Position numbers and translations under genes: made by a program. The notes beneath the pieces were generated by a model. It was not told where the DNA came from, ran no database searches, and saw nothing but the letters and a program-made list of their open reading frames with translations. Of a stretch of DNA of 11,450 nucleotides, positions 1 to 6,183 are shown piece by piece. Positions within the stretch are counted from its first letter, which is position 1. The number at the start of each line of letters is the position of its first letter. Source of the DNA: Bacteriovorax stolpii (GTDB taxonomy: Bacteria > Bdellovibrionota > Bacteriovoracia > Bacteriovoracales > Bacteriovoracaceae). The stretch covers positions 1-11,450 of the forward strand of contig CAMDDI010000096.1 in NCBI GenBank assembly GCA_945890905.1. The letters are read 5' to 3'.

Positions 1-1
1 A

Positions 2-253
2 GATGCCAAGGCGGTTGTGGCCGATGGAAAGGCAGTGGTAAAAACTGAGGCGTCTCAAGGAGTTACGCAAGTGACATCTTCAACCTCAACATGTGAAGGA
101 AATGCCCTCATTACCATCATGAATGTGAAGGCCACAAGTGAACAGGGAGAGGCTTCATTTCTGGGATTAGAGACTGTGGAGAAAAGAGATGGAACTTTGT
201 TTTTAGAAATATTTTATTCAGAAGCGAGTAAAGCAGTAATCCGATGTAGATAA
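2..253 (+). CDS. C-terminal part of an unknown protein (5' end outside window)
   Basis: This frame is open from the first complete codon at position 2 to a TAA at 251-253, so the window holds the last 83 residues of a longer gene. A GTG at position 17 is not preceded by a ribosome site and is probably an internal valine. The visible part is a polar, beta-rich sequence with threonine- and serine-rich stretches and two cysteines, one of them the third residue from the end (ending R-C-R). No membrane segment or known motif is visible, and I do not recognise the family. The two cysteines and the beta-strand pattern would suit an exported protein, but without the N-terminus this is a guess. The stop codon lies directly before the shared terminator at 252-284. 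Confidence 0.6.
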   Translation, partial: DAKAVVADGKAVVKTEASQGVTQVTSSTSTCEGNALITIMNVKATSEQGEASFLGLETVEKRDGTLFLEIFYSEASKAVIRCR

Positions 254-284
254 AAAAATGGCCCTCGCAAGAGGGCCTTTTTTT
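252..284. terminator. Bidirectional intrinsic terminator
   Basis: A perfect 7-bp stem (GGCCCTC at 260-266, GAGGGCC at 271-277) closes a GCAA tetraloop. Seven T lie downstream at 278-284 and seven A upstream at 252-258. The element therefore has a hairpin plus U-tract in both directions. It can end the plus-strand gene that stops at 253 and the minus-strand gene that stops at 289. Confidence 0.93.
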
Positions 285-288
285 GTCA

Positions 289-1029
289 TTATTCTGCGAA
301 GGCTTCATTCCACTCTAGGTTGTGATAAACCTTTTGGATATCATCATCCCCTTCCAATACATCTAAGAGTTTCTGAATTTTCTCATAGCTCTCTTTTGTC
401 ACTTCTTTGGTATTTAGAGGAAGTCGCTCAAGACCAGAGTCATCAACTTTGATTTTAAGATCTTCTAGCTTTTTGTAAATCTCACCGTATGCGTCTACTG
501 GACCTTTAACTGTTACGTATCCATCTTCAGTTTCTACATCATCAATATTGAAATCGATGAGTTCCATCATGAGATCATCAGTTGAAAGCTTTCCGAGGTT
601 TTCTTCTTTGATCGTAAAGATTGCTTTACGTTCAAAAACAAATTGCAAGCATCCTTGAGTTCCAATTCCTCCGCCGTACTTGTTGAAGTATGAACGGATA
701 TTTCCAACAGTTCGAGTTGGATTATCAGTGGCCGTTTCCATAAAAATCGCCACACCATCAAGGCCATAAGCTTCATAGTTAATTTCTTCGATAATAGCAC
801 CGTCTTGGCCTAAGCCTTTTTTGATGGCCTTATCGATGTTGTCTTTCGGTACGTTATTTTCACGGGCCTTAATAAGTGCGATCTTGAGAGCAAAGTTGGA
901 ATCGATTTCAGCATGGCCCGCATTTTTTACGGCCATAAGAATTTCCCGCAAAATTTTTGTGTAAGACTGAGAGCGCACTTTATCCTGTGCGGCCTTCTTC
1001 ATTTTGATGTTGTTCCATTTACGACCCAT
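289..1029 (-). CDS. YebC/TACO1-family protein (YeeN-like subgroup)
   Basis: The 246-residue protein begins MGRKWNNIKMKKAAQDK, the hallmark N-terminus of the YebC family. It also has the family motifs GYGPDG-like YEAYGLDGVA, DNPTRT and KYGGGIG followed by a conserved hydrophobic strand. Length matches the usual 240-250 residues. The family was long annotated as a DNA-binding regulator. TACO1 in mitochondria and bacterial YebC proteins are now linked to translation, helping ribosomes through difficult stretches such as proline runs. Start choice: the frame is open 15 codons further upstream to 1074, but the conserved MGRKW start at 1029 has an AGAGG ribosome site about 7 nt upstream. The gene shares a terminator with the gene on its left and is divergent from the redoxin gene. 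The WNNIK form is typical of the YeeN (YebC2) subgroup. I do not see ruvC or ruvA next to it, unlike in enterobacteria. Confidence 0.93.
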   Translation of the reverse strand: MGRKWNNIKMKKAAQDKVRSQSYTKILREILMAVKNAGHAEIDSNFALKIALIKARENNVPKDNIDKAIKKGLGQDGAIIEEINYEAYGLDGVAIFMETATDNPTRTVGNIRSYFNKYGGGIGTQGCLQFVFERKAIFTIKEENLGKLSTDDLMMELIDFNIDDVETEDGYVTVKGPVDAYGEIYKKLEDLKIKVDDSGLERLPLNTKEVTKESYEKIQKLLDVLEGDDDIQKVYHNLEWNEAFAE

Positions 1030-1097
1030 AGAGACCTCTGCTGAATAAAAATTTTGATGGCAAAATCTTAGCAAAGATTAAAAGAAATCGCTCGAAA

Positions 1098-1127
1098 AAA
1101 ACTAATATGACGCCAGCCATTAGTTTT
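1098..1127. repeat. 9-bp inverted repeat in a divergent promoter region
   Basis: AAAACTAAT (1098-1106) and ATTAGTTTT (1119-1127) are perfect inverted arms separated by 12 bases. The dyad lies between the divergent YebC-family and redoxin genes, about 45 bp upstream of the proposed redoxin -10 box. It could be an operator. Read on the minus strand the right-hand arm runs into seven T, so a weak terminator is an alternative. Confidence 0.5.
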
Positions 1128-1151
1128 GAGCCCCGTCAAACACATGTGCCC

Positions 1152-1179
1152 TTGATTTCCCTAGAAGTTGCACTAGAAT
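1152..1179 (+). promoter_or_regulatory. Probable sigma-70 promoter of the redoxin gene
   Basis: TTGATT (1152-1157) and TAGAAT (1174-1179) are separated by 16 bp. The expected start of transcription, near 1186, leaves a leader of about 19 nt that contains the AAGGAG ribosome site at 1193-1198. Confidence 0.55.
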
Positions 1180-1204
1180 TTGCTCATTAAACAAGGAGTG
1201 TTCT

Positions 1205-1798
1205 ATGCAATTTATCCTCTCAGCTTTCCTCGCTATATTCAGTTTTCAGTGTTTCGCCATCACGAGCGGGTCTATGGCCCCAGATTTTAAACTTCCATCG
1301 GCTTCTGGAAAGGAAGTTCGTCTCTCAGACTACAAAGGAAAAATTGTTGTTCTAGAATGGATGAACCACGGCTGTCCTTTTGTGAGAAAGCAGTACGATT
1401 CAGGAAATATGCAAGCTCTTCAGAAAAAGTACACGGCCAAAGATGTGGTTTGGCTCTCGATTATTTCTTCCGCTGAAGGTAACCAAGGTTATGTGAACGC
1501 TGCCGATGCTCTCAAAGAGAAAAAAGAAAACTTCTCTGTGGCCACTAATGTTCTTCTAGATCCAACTGGAGATGTGGGACGCATGTACGAGGCCAAGACA
1601 ACTCCACACATGTATATCGTGGATAAGGCCGGCACTCTGGTTTATCAGGGGGCCATTGATTCTATTGCTGATGCCAACAAAGATTCAGTGAAGACGGCCA
1701 AAAATTATGTGGCCTCTTCTCTAGATGAGCTCATGGCCGGAAAAAAAGTTTCTCAGCCAGCGACTAAGTCTTACGGTTGTGGAGTTAAGTACAAATAG
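1205..1798 (+). CDS. Secreted redoxin-domain protein (peroxiredoxin-like, thioredoxin fold)
   Basis: This is a 197-residue protein with a signal peptide (hydrophobic residues 3-15, likely cleaved after Cys-Phe-Ala18), so it should act in the periplasm or at the envelope. Residues 23-180 form an AhpC/TSA-type redoxin domain. It opens with APDFKLPSASG, carries the active-site segment NHGCPFVRKQY with Cys57, and has a cis-proline motif (KTTPHMYIVD). Cys57 is a single cysteine and not a CxxC pair. A second conserved-looking cysteine (Cys192) lies in the C-terminal tail SYGCGVKYK. This layout matches the peroxiredoxin-like family often annotated as redoxin or thioredoxin family protein, where the tail cysteine may pair with the active-site cysteine. 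The substrate is unknown. The ATG has AAGGAG 6 nt upstream. The gene is transcribed alone, with its own promoter and terminator. Confidence 0.88.
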   Translation: MQFILSAFLAIFSFQCFAITSGSMAPDFKLPSASGKEVRLSDYKGKIVVLEWMNHGCPFVRKQYDSGNMQALQKKYTAKDVVWLSIISSAEGNQGYVNAADALKEKKENFSVATNVLLDPTGDVGRMYEAKTTPHMYIVDKAGTLVYQGAIDSIADANKDSVKTAKNYVASSLDELMAGKKVSQPATKSYGCGVKYK

Positions 1799-1812
1799 AT
1801 TCTCAAATTTAG

Positions 1813-1844
1813 CAGACCCGACCAAAACAGTCGGGTCTGTTTTT
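1813..1844 (+). terminator. Intrinsic terminator of the redoxin gene
   Basis: A perfect 10-bp stem (CAGACCCGAC at 1813-1822, GTCGGGTCTG at 1830-1839) with a 7-nt A-rich loop is followed by five T (1840-1844). It lies 15 bp after the redoxin stop codon. Confidence 0.94.
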
Positions 1845-1848
1845 CTAA

Positions 1849-1876
1849 TTGATCCTCTGCTTAAAGTCTGTATGAT
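1849..1876 (+). promoter_or_regulatory. Probable sigma-70 promoter of a small ORF
   Basis: TTGATC (1849-1854) and TATGAT (1871-1876) are separated by 16 bp and lie just beyond the redoxin terminator. The predicted transcript start is near 1883. It would begin with a short hairpin (AAGTA 1884-1888, TACTT 1894-1898) directly before the strong ribosome site of the 22-codon ORF. Confidence 0.55.
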
Positions 1877-1912
1877 GGTGGATAAGTACATGATACTTTC
1901 TTAGGAGGAGAG

Positions 1913-1981
1913 ATGATCTTGAAATTCACCGTTATGGCCATGGCCTTCAGTCTCTATTATGTCACTCAGTACATTCATTAG
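1913..1981 (+). CDS. Possible 22-residue hydrophobic small protein
   Basis: An ATG at 1913 opens a 22-codon frame ending in TAG at 1979-1981. It has a near-perfect Shine-Dalgarno, AGGAGG at 1903-1908, four bases before the ATG, and a plausible promoter of its own at 1849-1876. The peptide starts MILKFTVMAMAF and continues with SLYYVTQYIH. It has one early lysine, then about 14 mostly hydrophobic residues, then a short polar end. Such a peptide would insert in or lie on the membrane. Its stop codon overlaps by 4 bp the stop of the convergent methyltransferase gene, with no terminator between them. It could be a small membrane protein, a type I toxin-like peptide, or a leader relic. I do not recognise a family. 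The translation signals are stronger than those of most full-length genes in the window. Confidence 0.5.
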   Translation: MILKFTVMAMAFSLYYVTQYIH

Positions 1982-2646
1982 ATCCTCGTAAATACAAAAA
2001 TAAAGATATCCTTGTCACCAATTCCATAAGAATCAAAGCTCTCTTTGAAGCCCTCGGCATTCATCGCGTGAATAAATGGTTGAAGATAAGCTCGTCCTGG
2101 ATCTGAAAGAATAATTCTCCCCTTTGGTTTTAAAAATCTAATCAACCCTTGGGCCACTTCCCGAGGATGCTTACTCTCGTATAAGACATCTGACCCCATC
2201 ACCAAATCAAATGGCCCTAAGTCAGTTTTTGATTCTCGCCAATTAAGTCGCTCGTACTTACATTCAACAGAAGAATGTCTGCAATTGCGCAGAAAATATT
2301 CCTCTACATCAGGATGAAAGTCCGTGGCCAAAACCTCGCCTCCAAGATGTGAGGCCACCAGAGAGGGATAACCCAGCCCTGAGCCCAGCTCCAAGATTTT
2401 TTGATCTTTAACAATTTCTGGATGCTCATAAAGATATTGAGATAAGGCCTCTGAAGAGGGCCACAAAATACCAAAGTAAGGACAAAGATCTTCGGCAAAA
2501 GGATCTTTTTTTTCTTCGTCACTTAAAGCTTCGCAAACCAAATCGATGGCCTCGTCTAAATCACGAATAGCTTCCATAACAAAAACCTTGTCTCCAAGTT
2601 TTCGCTGCTGAATTTGAGTGGGATATTTAACCTGAATAATGCGCAT
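1978..2646 (-). CDS. SAM-dependent methyltransferase, lysine-methyltransferase (MTF16/METTL21-like) type
   Basis: This 222-residue protein has a class I methyltransferase fold. Motif I is ILELGSGLGYPSLVAS (residues 84-99), the strand after it is VLATDFHP with the acidic Asp109, and motif IV is FDLVMGSDVLYE with D153-V-L-Y156. A preceding PYFGILWPSSEAL segment (56-68) resembles the PY-x-LWPS stretch of the METTL20/METTL21-like (Methyltransf_16) proteins. Known members of that group methylate lysines of elongation factors, chaperones or the electron-transfer flavoprotein beta subunit. A protein substrate is therefore likely, but which one cannot be told from sequence. The first 50 residues are a variable, charged N-terminal arm. 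No ribosome site is visible before the ATG. A TATAGT hexamer lies 4 bp upstream of it, so a very short leader is possible. Confidence 0.82.
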   Translation of the reverse strand: MRIIQVKYPTQIQQRKLGDKVFVMEAIRDLDEAIDLVCEALSDEEKKDPFAEDLCPYFGILWPSSEALSQYLYEHPEIVKDQKILELGSGLGYPSLVASHLGGEVLATDFHPDVEEYFLRNCRHSSVECKYERLNWRESKTDLGPFDLVMGSDVLYESKHPREVAQGLIRFLKPKGRIILSDPGRAYLQPFIHAMNAEGFKESFDSYGIGDKDIFIFVFTRI

Positions 2647-2664
2647 GTCTTACTATATCAAAAC

Positions 2665-2690
2665 CTGGAAGGTGGAGGCCACCTTCCCAG
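2665..2690. repeat. Stable hairpin between divergent genes
   Basis: CTGGAAGGTGG (2665-2675) and CCACCTTCC (2679-2687) form a 9-bp perfect stem over a 3-nt loop. The stem extends by two more pairs if one C is bulged. On the minus strand it is followed by GTTTTG, and on the plus strand six T lie 9 bp away (2699-2704). It sits about 20 bp upstream of the methyltransferase ATG. It may be the terminator of a lost or tiny minus-strand transcript or a leader structure. Confidence 0.5.
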
Positions 2691-2802
2691 CATGATTATT
2701 TTTTGATTAACGACAACCTGCTACACAACGAGCGGGGTAAGGGTCATTATCTGTTTAAATAAGTTGATGTGAAATCTGCATCCTCTCGACTAAGATAATC
2801 AA

Positions 2803-3717
2803 ATGAAAAGATGGGACGAGCTCTCCTTCTACTACACTGATCATTACGAAGTCCCGCTCCCTCCCGGCCATCGCTTCCCCATGGAAAAATACCGACTGGT
2901 ACGGGAATCCCTTTTAAAGAGTCAAATTCTTCTCCCAGCTCAGTTGCATCCCGCCCCTGAAGCCATGGACTCCGATATTCTTTTGGCCCACACCCATGAA
3001 TATTTTTATGGTCTCAAGAATGGAACTCTGTCAGAAAAAGAGCTGCGCCCTATAGGGCTTACTTGGAGTGAACAACTTTTTCGGCGCTCCATGGGTGCTG
3101 TGGGAGGCTTTCTTGCGGCCACTGACTCTGCCCTTGAAGATGGCTTCTCTGCGACCTTATCCGGAGGAACTCATCACGCCCACGCAGGTCGCGGTGAGGG
3201 ATATTGTGTCTTTAATGACTTTGCTATCAGCGCCCTCAAACTTCTTGGGGCCCAAAGAGTGAAAAAGATTCTCATCATTGATTTAGATGTTCATCAAGGT
3301 AATGGTAATAGTTCCATCTTAGGATCAAGAAGTGACGTCTTTATCCTAAGTCTTCACGGAGAAAAAAATTACCCTTTCCGTAAAGTCCCTTCTCACTTAG
3401 ATGTGGGCCTTCCAGAAAAAACTGGTGATAAAACTTATCTCTCAGCACTTGCAGATGCTCTCTCACAAATCCGCTCAGAGAATTTTGATATCATCTTTTA
3501 TCAGGCAGGTGTGGATGTTCTTAGGGAAGATTCACTTGGAACTTTTGATCTGAGTTTTGAAGGAGTTATGAAACGAGATGAGATGGTTTTTGATTTTCAA
3601 AAAAGTTTAAATCTTCCCATGGTCATGGCACTTGGTGGTGGTTATGCTAAACCAATTGAGCTAACGGTAGCGGCCCATACTAATACCTACAGCAGTGCCA
3701 GAAAATTTTTCATCTAG
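2803..3717 (+). CDS. Histone deacetylase family zinc amidohydrolase
   Basis: This 304-residue protein has all the catalytic landmarks of the arginase/deacetylase fold. GGTHHAHAGRGEGYCVFND (residues 121-139) carries the His124-His125 charge-relay pair. DLDVHQGNG (160-168) gives the zinc ligands Asp162 and His164, and YQAGVD (233-238) gives Asp238. LGGGY (277-281) supplies the Tyr281 that stabilises the transition state. Length near 300 residues and the compact loops fit the bacterial deacetylases closest to class IV (HDAC11-like) rather than the longer AcuC. Possible substrates are acetyl-lysine on proteins, acetylpolyamines or acyl groups, and the sequence does not decide. The protein has no signal peptide and should be cytoplasmic. 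No Shine-Dalgarno precedes the ATG. A TAAGAT hexamer at 2791-2796 would place the transcript start at the ATG itself. It is a single gene, with a convergent neighbour downstream. Confidence 0.93.
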   Translation: MKRWDELSFYYTDHYEVPLPPGHRFPMEKYRLVRESLLKSQILLPAQLHPAPEAMDSDILLAHTHEYFYGLKNGTLSEKELRPIGLTWSEQLFRRSMGAVGGFLAATDSALEDGFSATLSGGTHHAHAGRGEGYCVFNDFAISALKLLGAQRVKKILIIDLDVHQGNGNSSILGSRSDVFILSLHGEKNYPFRKVPSHLDVGLPEKTGDKTYLSALADALSQIRSENFDIIFYQAGVDVLREDSLGTFDLSFEGVMKRDEMVFDFQKSLNLPMVMALGGGYAKPIELTVAAHTNTYSSARKFFI

Positions 3718-3760
3718 TTTTTTAAAATTACTAAATAGTTTTATTGTCTACTCTCGCGAA

Positions 3761-4276
3761 CTAGACCAAATATCTGGTCTCAAACTCTAACCACTCTCCA
3801 GATAAAATCGGAGCAGACTGAATGGAATCTTTAAACTCATTCATCACTTCCTGAGTATTCACAGTGCCACCTTTGTATTTAAGAAAGCGCACTTTCACCA
3901 AACCATAGGACATCACTTCTCCATCTTTCACTATCTTTTGATTGATAAAGAAATATTTCTCATCATGGCCCACCACTTGAGTTTCAATGGTAAATTTATC
4001 CCACAGTTTAAGAGACTTTTTGAATTTGATGGTTTCTCCCGCAACAACTGAGTACCAACCTTTCTTTTTTGAAAGATTGTAAACTCCATTGCGAAAGATC
4101 ATATTCCAGCGACCAAAATCCATGAAAGAAAAGTACATGCCGTTATTCACATGCATGAGTATATCTAAGTCAATAGGTAAGACCCTCATGCTGTATGTGG
4201 TTTTTTCATTGAATCCAGAAGGATTCAAGTTTTTTCGAAATAAGAAAACCCAGAGGGTCCGAAGTAGCATGTGCAT
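3761..4276 (-). CDS. THEM6-like acyl-CoA thioesterase (hot-dog fold)
   Basis: This 171-residue protein carries the 4HBT_2/THEM6 signature VLPIDLDILMHVNNGMYFSFMD (residues 32-53). It includes Asp36, Asp38, His42 and the Asn44-Asn45 pair, then GRW, as in eukaryotic THEM6 and its bacterial homologues. The family is presumed to hydrolyse acyl-thioesters, and its natural substrates are poorly known. An N-terminal basic-hydrophobic stretch (residues 1-15) precedes the domain and may give membrane association. The ATG at 4276 is 9 bases after the thiolase stop codon. Its ribosome site AGGAG overlaps that stop, so the two are co-transcribed and probably translationally coupled. This places the enzyme with beta-oxidation-type thiolysis. 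The 3' end contains a short dyad (3763-3780) without a T-tract. Confidence 0.88.
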   Translation of the reverse strand: MHMLLRTLWVFLFRKNLNPSGFNEKTTYSMRVLPIDLDILMHVNNGMYFSFMDFGRWNMIFRNGVYNLSKKKGWYSVVAGETIKFKKSLKLWDKFTIETQVVGHDEKYFFINQKIVKDGEVMSYGLVKVRFLKYKGGTVNTQEVMNEFKDSIQSAPILSGEWLEFETRYLV

Positions 4277-4285
4277 AGTTTGCTC

Positions 4286-5560
4286 CTATCTCTCAACAAT
4301 CGCTGCCACACCCATTCCTCCAGCAGTACAGATGCTAATGAGTACGCGGCCTGAACCTCTCTGTTTTAAAATCTTCGCGGCCTGGGCCACAATCCGTCCC
4401 CCGGTAGCCGCGAAGGGATGACCTAAGGCCAGTGAACTACCTTTCACATTAAGTTTGCTGCGGTCAATGGAACCCATCACTTGGTCCCGACCGAGAGTTT
4501 TCTTACAATAAGCGGGATCCTCCCAAGCTTTAAGAGTACAAAGAACCTGGCCAGCGAAGGCTTCATGGATTTCGTAGAAATCAAAATCCTGAAGAGTTAA
4601 ATTATTGCGTTCAAGTAAGCGTGAGACGGCAACCGTAGGTGCCATGAGCAGACCGGCCCCGTGGACAAAATCTACGGCTGCCACTTCGCTATCAATGAAA
4701 TAGGCCAATGGTTCAAGATTATTTTTCTTGGCCCAATCTTCAGATCCTAAAAGCACTACAGAAGCTCCATCAGTAAGCGGAGTAGAATTTCCTGCAGTCA
4801 GAGTTCCAGATCCAGAGGTATCAAAAGCTGGACGAAGCTTAGCGAGTTTTTCCAATGTTGTTTCTTTGCGGGTGATAGTATCTTTTTTTAAACCTTTAAA
4901 TTCTGTGACAAGGTCATCGTAGAAGCCCTCTTCATAGGCCTTGGCCGCATTTTGATGAGAATGAAAAGCTAGTTCATCTTGTGCTTCACGGGTAATCTTC
5001 CATTCCTTAACCATCAGCTCCGTATGCTCCCCCATAGATAGGCCCGTGCGAGGCTCTTTCACAGCAGGTATTTGTGGCTTAAGTAGGCCTGGGTTAAATT
5101 TCGCAAGCACTGCTAGTTTTTCACCAAAAGATTTAGCGTTCTGAAGTTTAATGAGCCAATGAGTAAGTTTTCTCTGACCAATCAAAGGGATATCAGAATT
5201 TGTATCACTGCCTCCTGCAACCCCCGACTCCATCTGCCCGGCAGCGATTTTAAGTGCCACTAAGTTTGCCGCTTCAAGACCAGTCCCACAAGCGCGCTGA
5301 ATATTGAGTCCTGGAGTTTCTGCAGAGAGCTCTGAACCCAAAACCACTTCCCGGGATAAATTCCAATCAAAGGGATGATTCATCACAGTTCCTGCGATCA
5401 CATCTCCTAAAAGTTTTCCTTTAAGATTATTTTTTTTCACTAAATCATTAAAGGCCGTACTCAAAAGATCTTGGTTTGAGGCACCCTGGTAATTTGACAT
5501 GGACTTCACAAAGGGTGTTCGTGATCCACTGATAATAGCAACTTTACGTGAATAGCTCAT
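4286..5560 (-). CDS. fadI: 3-ketoacyl-CoA thiolase, FadI-like
   Basis: This 424-residue thiolase catalyses the last beta-oxidation step, cleaving 3-ketoacyl-CoA with CoA to acetyl-CoA and a shortened acyl-CoA. The nucleophile is Cys91 in NIQRACGTGLEA. The other catalytic blocks are NSTPLTDGAS, HEAFAGQ, GHPFAATGGR (catalytic His) and CTAGGMGVAA (second Cys). The VLGSEL segment, the long central insert with TGLSMGEHTELM, and KLRPAFD closely follow the E. coli FadI pattern, more than FadA or AtoB. Start: the frame extends six codons further to a TTG at 5578. The ATG at 5560 has AAGGA 5 nt upstream and gives the expected N-terminus SYSRKVAIISGSRTPF. A FadJ/FadB partner is not in the window. The gene leads an operon with the THEM6-like thioesterase and is divergent from the TetR regulator, whose palindrome lies 18 bp upstream of this start. 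Confidence 0.92.
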   Translation of the reverse strand: MSYSRKVAIISGSRTPFVKSMSNYQGASNQDLLSTAFNDLVKKNNLKGKLLGDVIAGTVMNHPFDWNLSREVVLGSELSAETPGLNIQRACGTGLEAANLVALKIAAGQMESGVAGGSDTNSDIPLIGQRKLTHWLIKLQNAKSFGEKLAVLAKFNPGLLKPQIPAVKEPRTGLSMGEHTELMVKEWKITREAQDELAFHSHQNAAKAYEEGFYDDLVTEFKGLKKDTITRKETTLEKLAKLRPAFDTSGSGTLTAGNSTPLTDGASVVLLGSEDWAKKNNLEPLAYFIDSEVAAVDFVHGAGLLMAPTVAVSRLLERNNLTLQDFDFYEIHEAFAGQVLCTLKAWEDPAYCKKTLGRDQVMGSIDRSKLNVKGSSLALGHPFAATGGRIVAQAAKILKQRGSGRVLISICTAGGMGVAAIVER

Positions 5561-5571
5561 AGACTTCCTTT

Positions 5572-5601
5572 TTGACAACCGACCGGTCGGTAGGTTACAA
5601 T
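5572..5601 (+). promoter_or_regulatory. Consensus sigma-70 promoter of the TetR-type regulator
   Basis: A perfect -35 box TTGACA (5572-5577) and a -10 box TACAAT (5596-5601) are 18 bp apart. The spacer is filled by the 14-bp palindrome, so a bound repressor would block RNA polymerase. The predicted transcript start near 5608 leaves a leader of about 16 nt. Confidence 0.8.
5578..5591. promoter_or_regulatory. Operator palindrome for the TetR-type regulator
   Basis: ACCGACCGGTCGGT is a perfect 14-bp palindrome centred between 5584 and 5585. It is GC-rich within AT-rich surroundings. It lies within the regulator's promoter spacer and 18 bp upstream of the fadI ATG. This is the classic position and form for a TetR-family self-operator that also controls the divergent gene. 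Binding itself is inferred. Confidence 0.8.
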
Positions 5602-5623
5602 AGTATGAAGGGAATTAATAAAA

Positions 5624-6181
5624 ATGTCTACCACCACCAAGTCAGAAATTCTCCATGAGGCCAGCCGTATGCTACTCTCCAAGGGGTTACACGGCTTCAG
5701 CCTTCAGGAATTAGCGACCGAACTCAACATCAAGAAAGCTAGTTTATATCATCACTACCCTTCAAAGCTTGCCTTAGCTATAGAGCTTTACCGTTTTTAT
5801 CAGACATCATTTATTTCATGGACCGAAAAGAATAAAGATTATGAATCCGAAAAACAGATCATACTTTACGCCCAGGAGGTGACTCGCTGGATCTGCCATA
5901 AGCAGCGTGTATGCCCTGTAGGTGCATTAAGTCTTGAGTGGCATTTAGTTGACCCACTCCTCCAGGTTGAAATTAAAAAACTCCATGAGCTGCAAAAAGA
6001 ATGGCTGACTAAATTATTTAAAAGCATTCAAAAAACTTCCAAGCTCAAAATTACCTTAAGCGAAGCTGTCATGGGCACCATGGCCCTGATGCAAGGAAGT
6101 ATTCAACTGGCCCGCATTACTGAAAAGTCTGAAATGGTAAAGAGCAATTTGAAATCTTATTTAAAAAGTATCAAGGGATAG
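5624..6181 (+). CDS. TetR/AcrR-family transcriptional regulator of the thiolase-thioesterase divergon
   Basis: This 185-residue protein has a standard TetR N-terminal DNA-binding domain (residues 5-50), including LLSKGLHGFSLQELATELNIKKASLYHHYPSK, where the recognition helix ends in the typical SLYHHY. The remainder is the helical ligand-binding and dimer domain, with cysteines in RWICHKQRVCPVG. Gene position makes acyl-CoA or a related thioester a reasonable inducer, by analogy with FadR/FabR/PsrA-type TetR proteins, but this is inference. The ATG at 5624 is preceded by AAGGGA about 10 nt upstream. It is the first gene of a plus-strand operon. Its TAG is separated from the next ATG by only two bases, and the downstream ribosome site lies inside its last codons. 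Confidence 0.93.
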   Translation: MSTTTKSEILHEASRMLLSKGLHGFSLQELATELNIKKASLYHHYPSKLALAIELYRFYQTSFISWTEKNKDYESEKQIILYAQEVTRWICHKQRVCPVGALSLEWHLVDPLLQVEIKKLHELQKEWLTKLFKSIQKTSKLKITLSEAVMGTMALMQGSIQLARITEKSEMVKSNLKSYLKSIKG

Positions 6182-6183
6182 CT

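Noticed and set aside
1030..1074. Longer YebC-family start at 1074
   Set aside because: The conserved family N-terminus MGRKW begins at 1029 with AGAGG in front of it. The extension is not conserved in the family as I know it.
3763..3780. AGACCA-N6-TGGTCT dyad as terminator of the thioesterase operon
   Set aside because: It is inside the last codons of the gene and no T-tract follows on either strand, so termination is not supported.
4089..4421. Plus-strand 110-codon ORF
   Set aside because: It lies antisense across the well-supported thioesterase/thiolase junction and has no start signals.
5561..5578. TTG start giving the thiolase six more residues
   Set aside because: The ATG at 5560 has a proper ribosome site, which itself lies inside the would-be extension. 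The shorter form starts like other FadI proteins.
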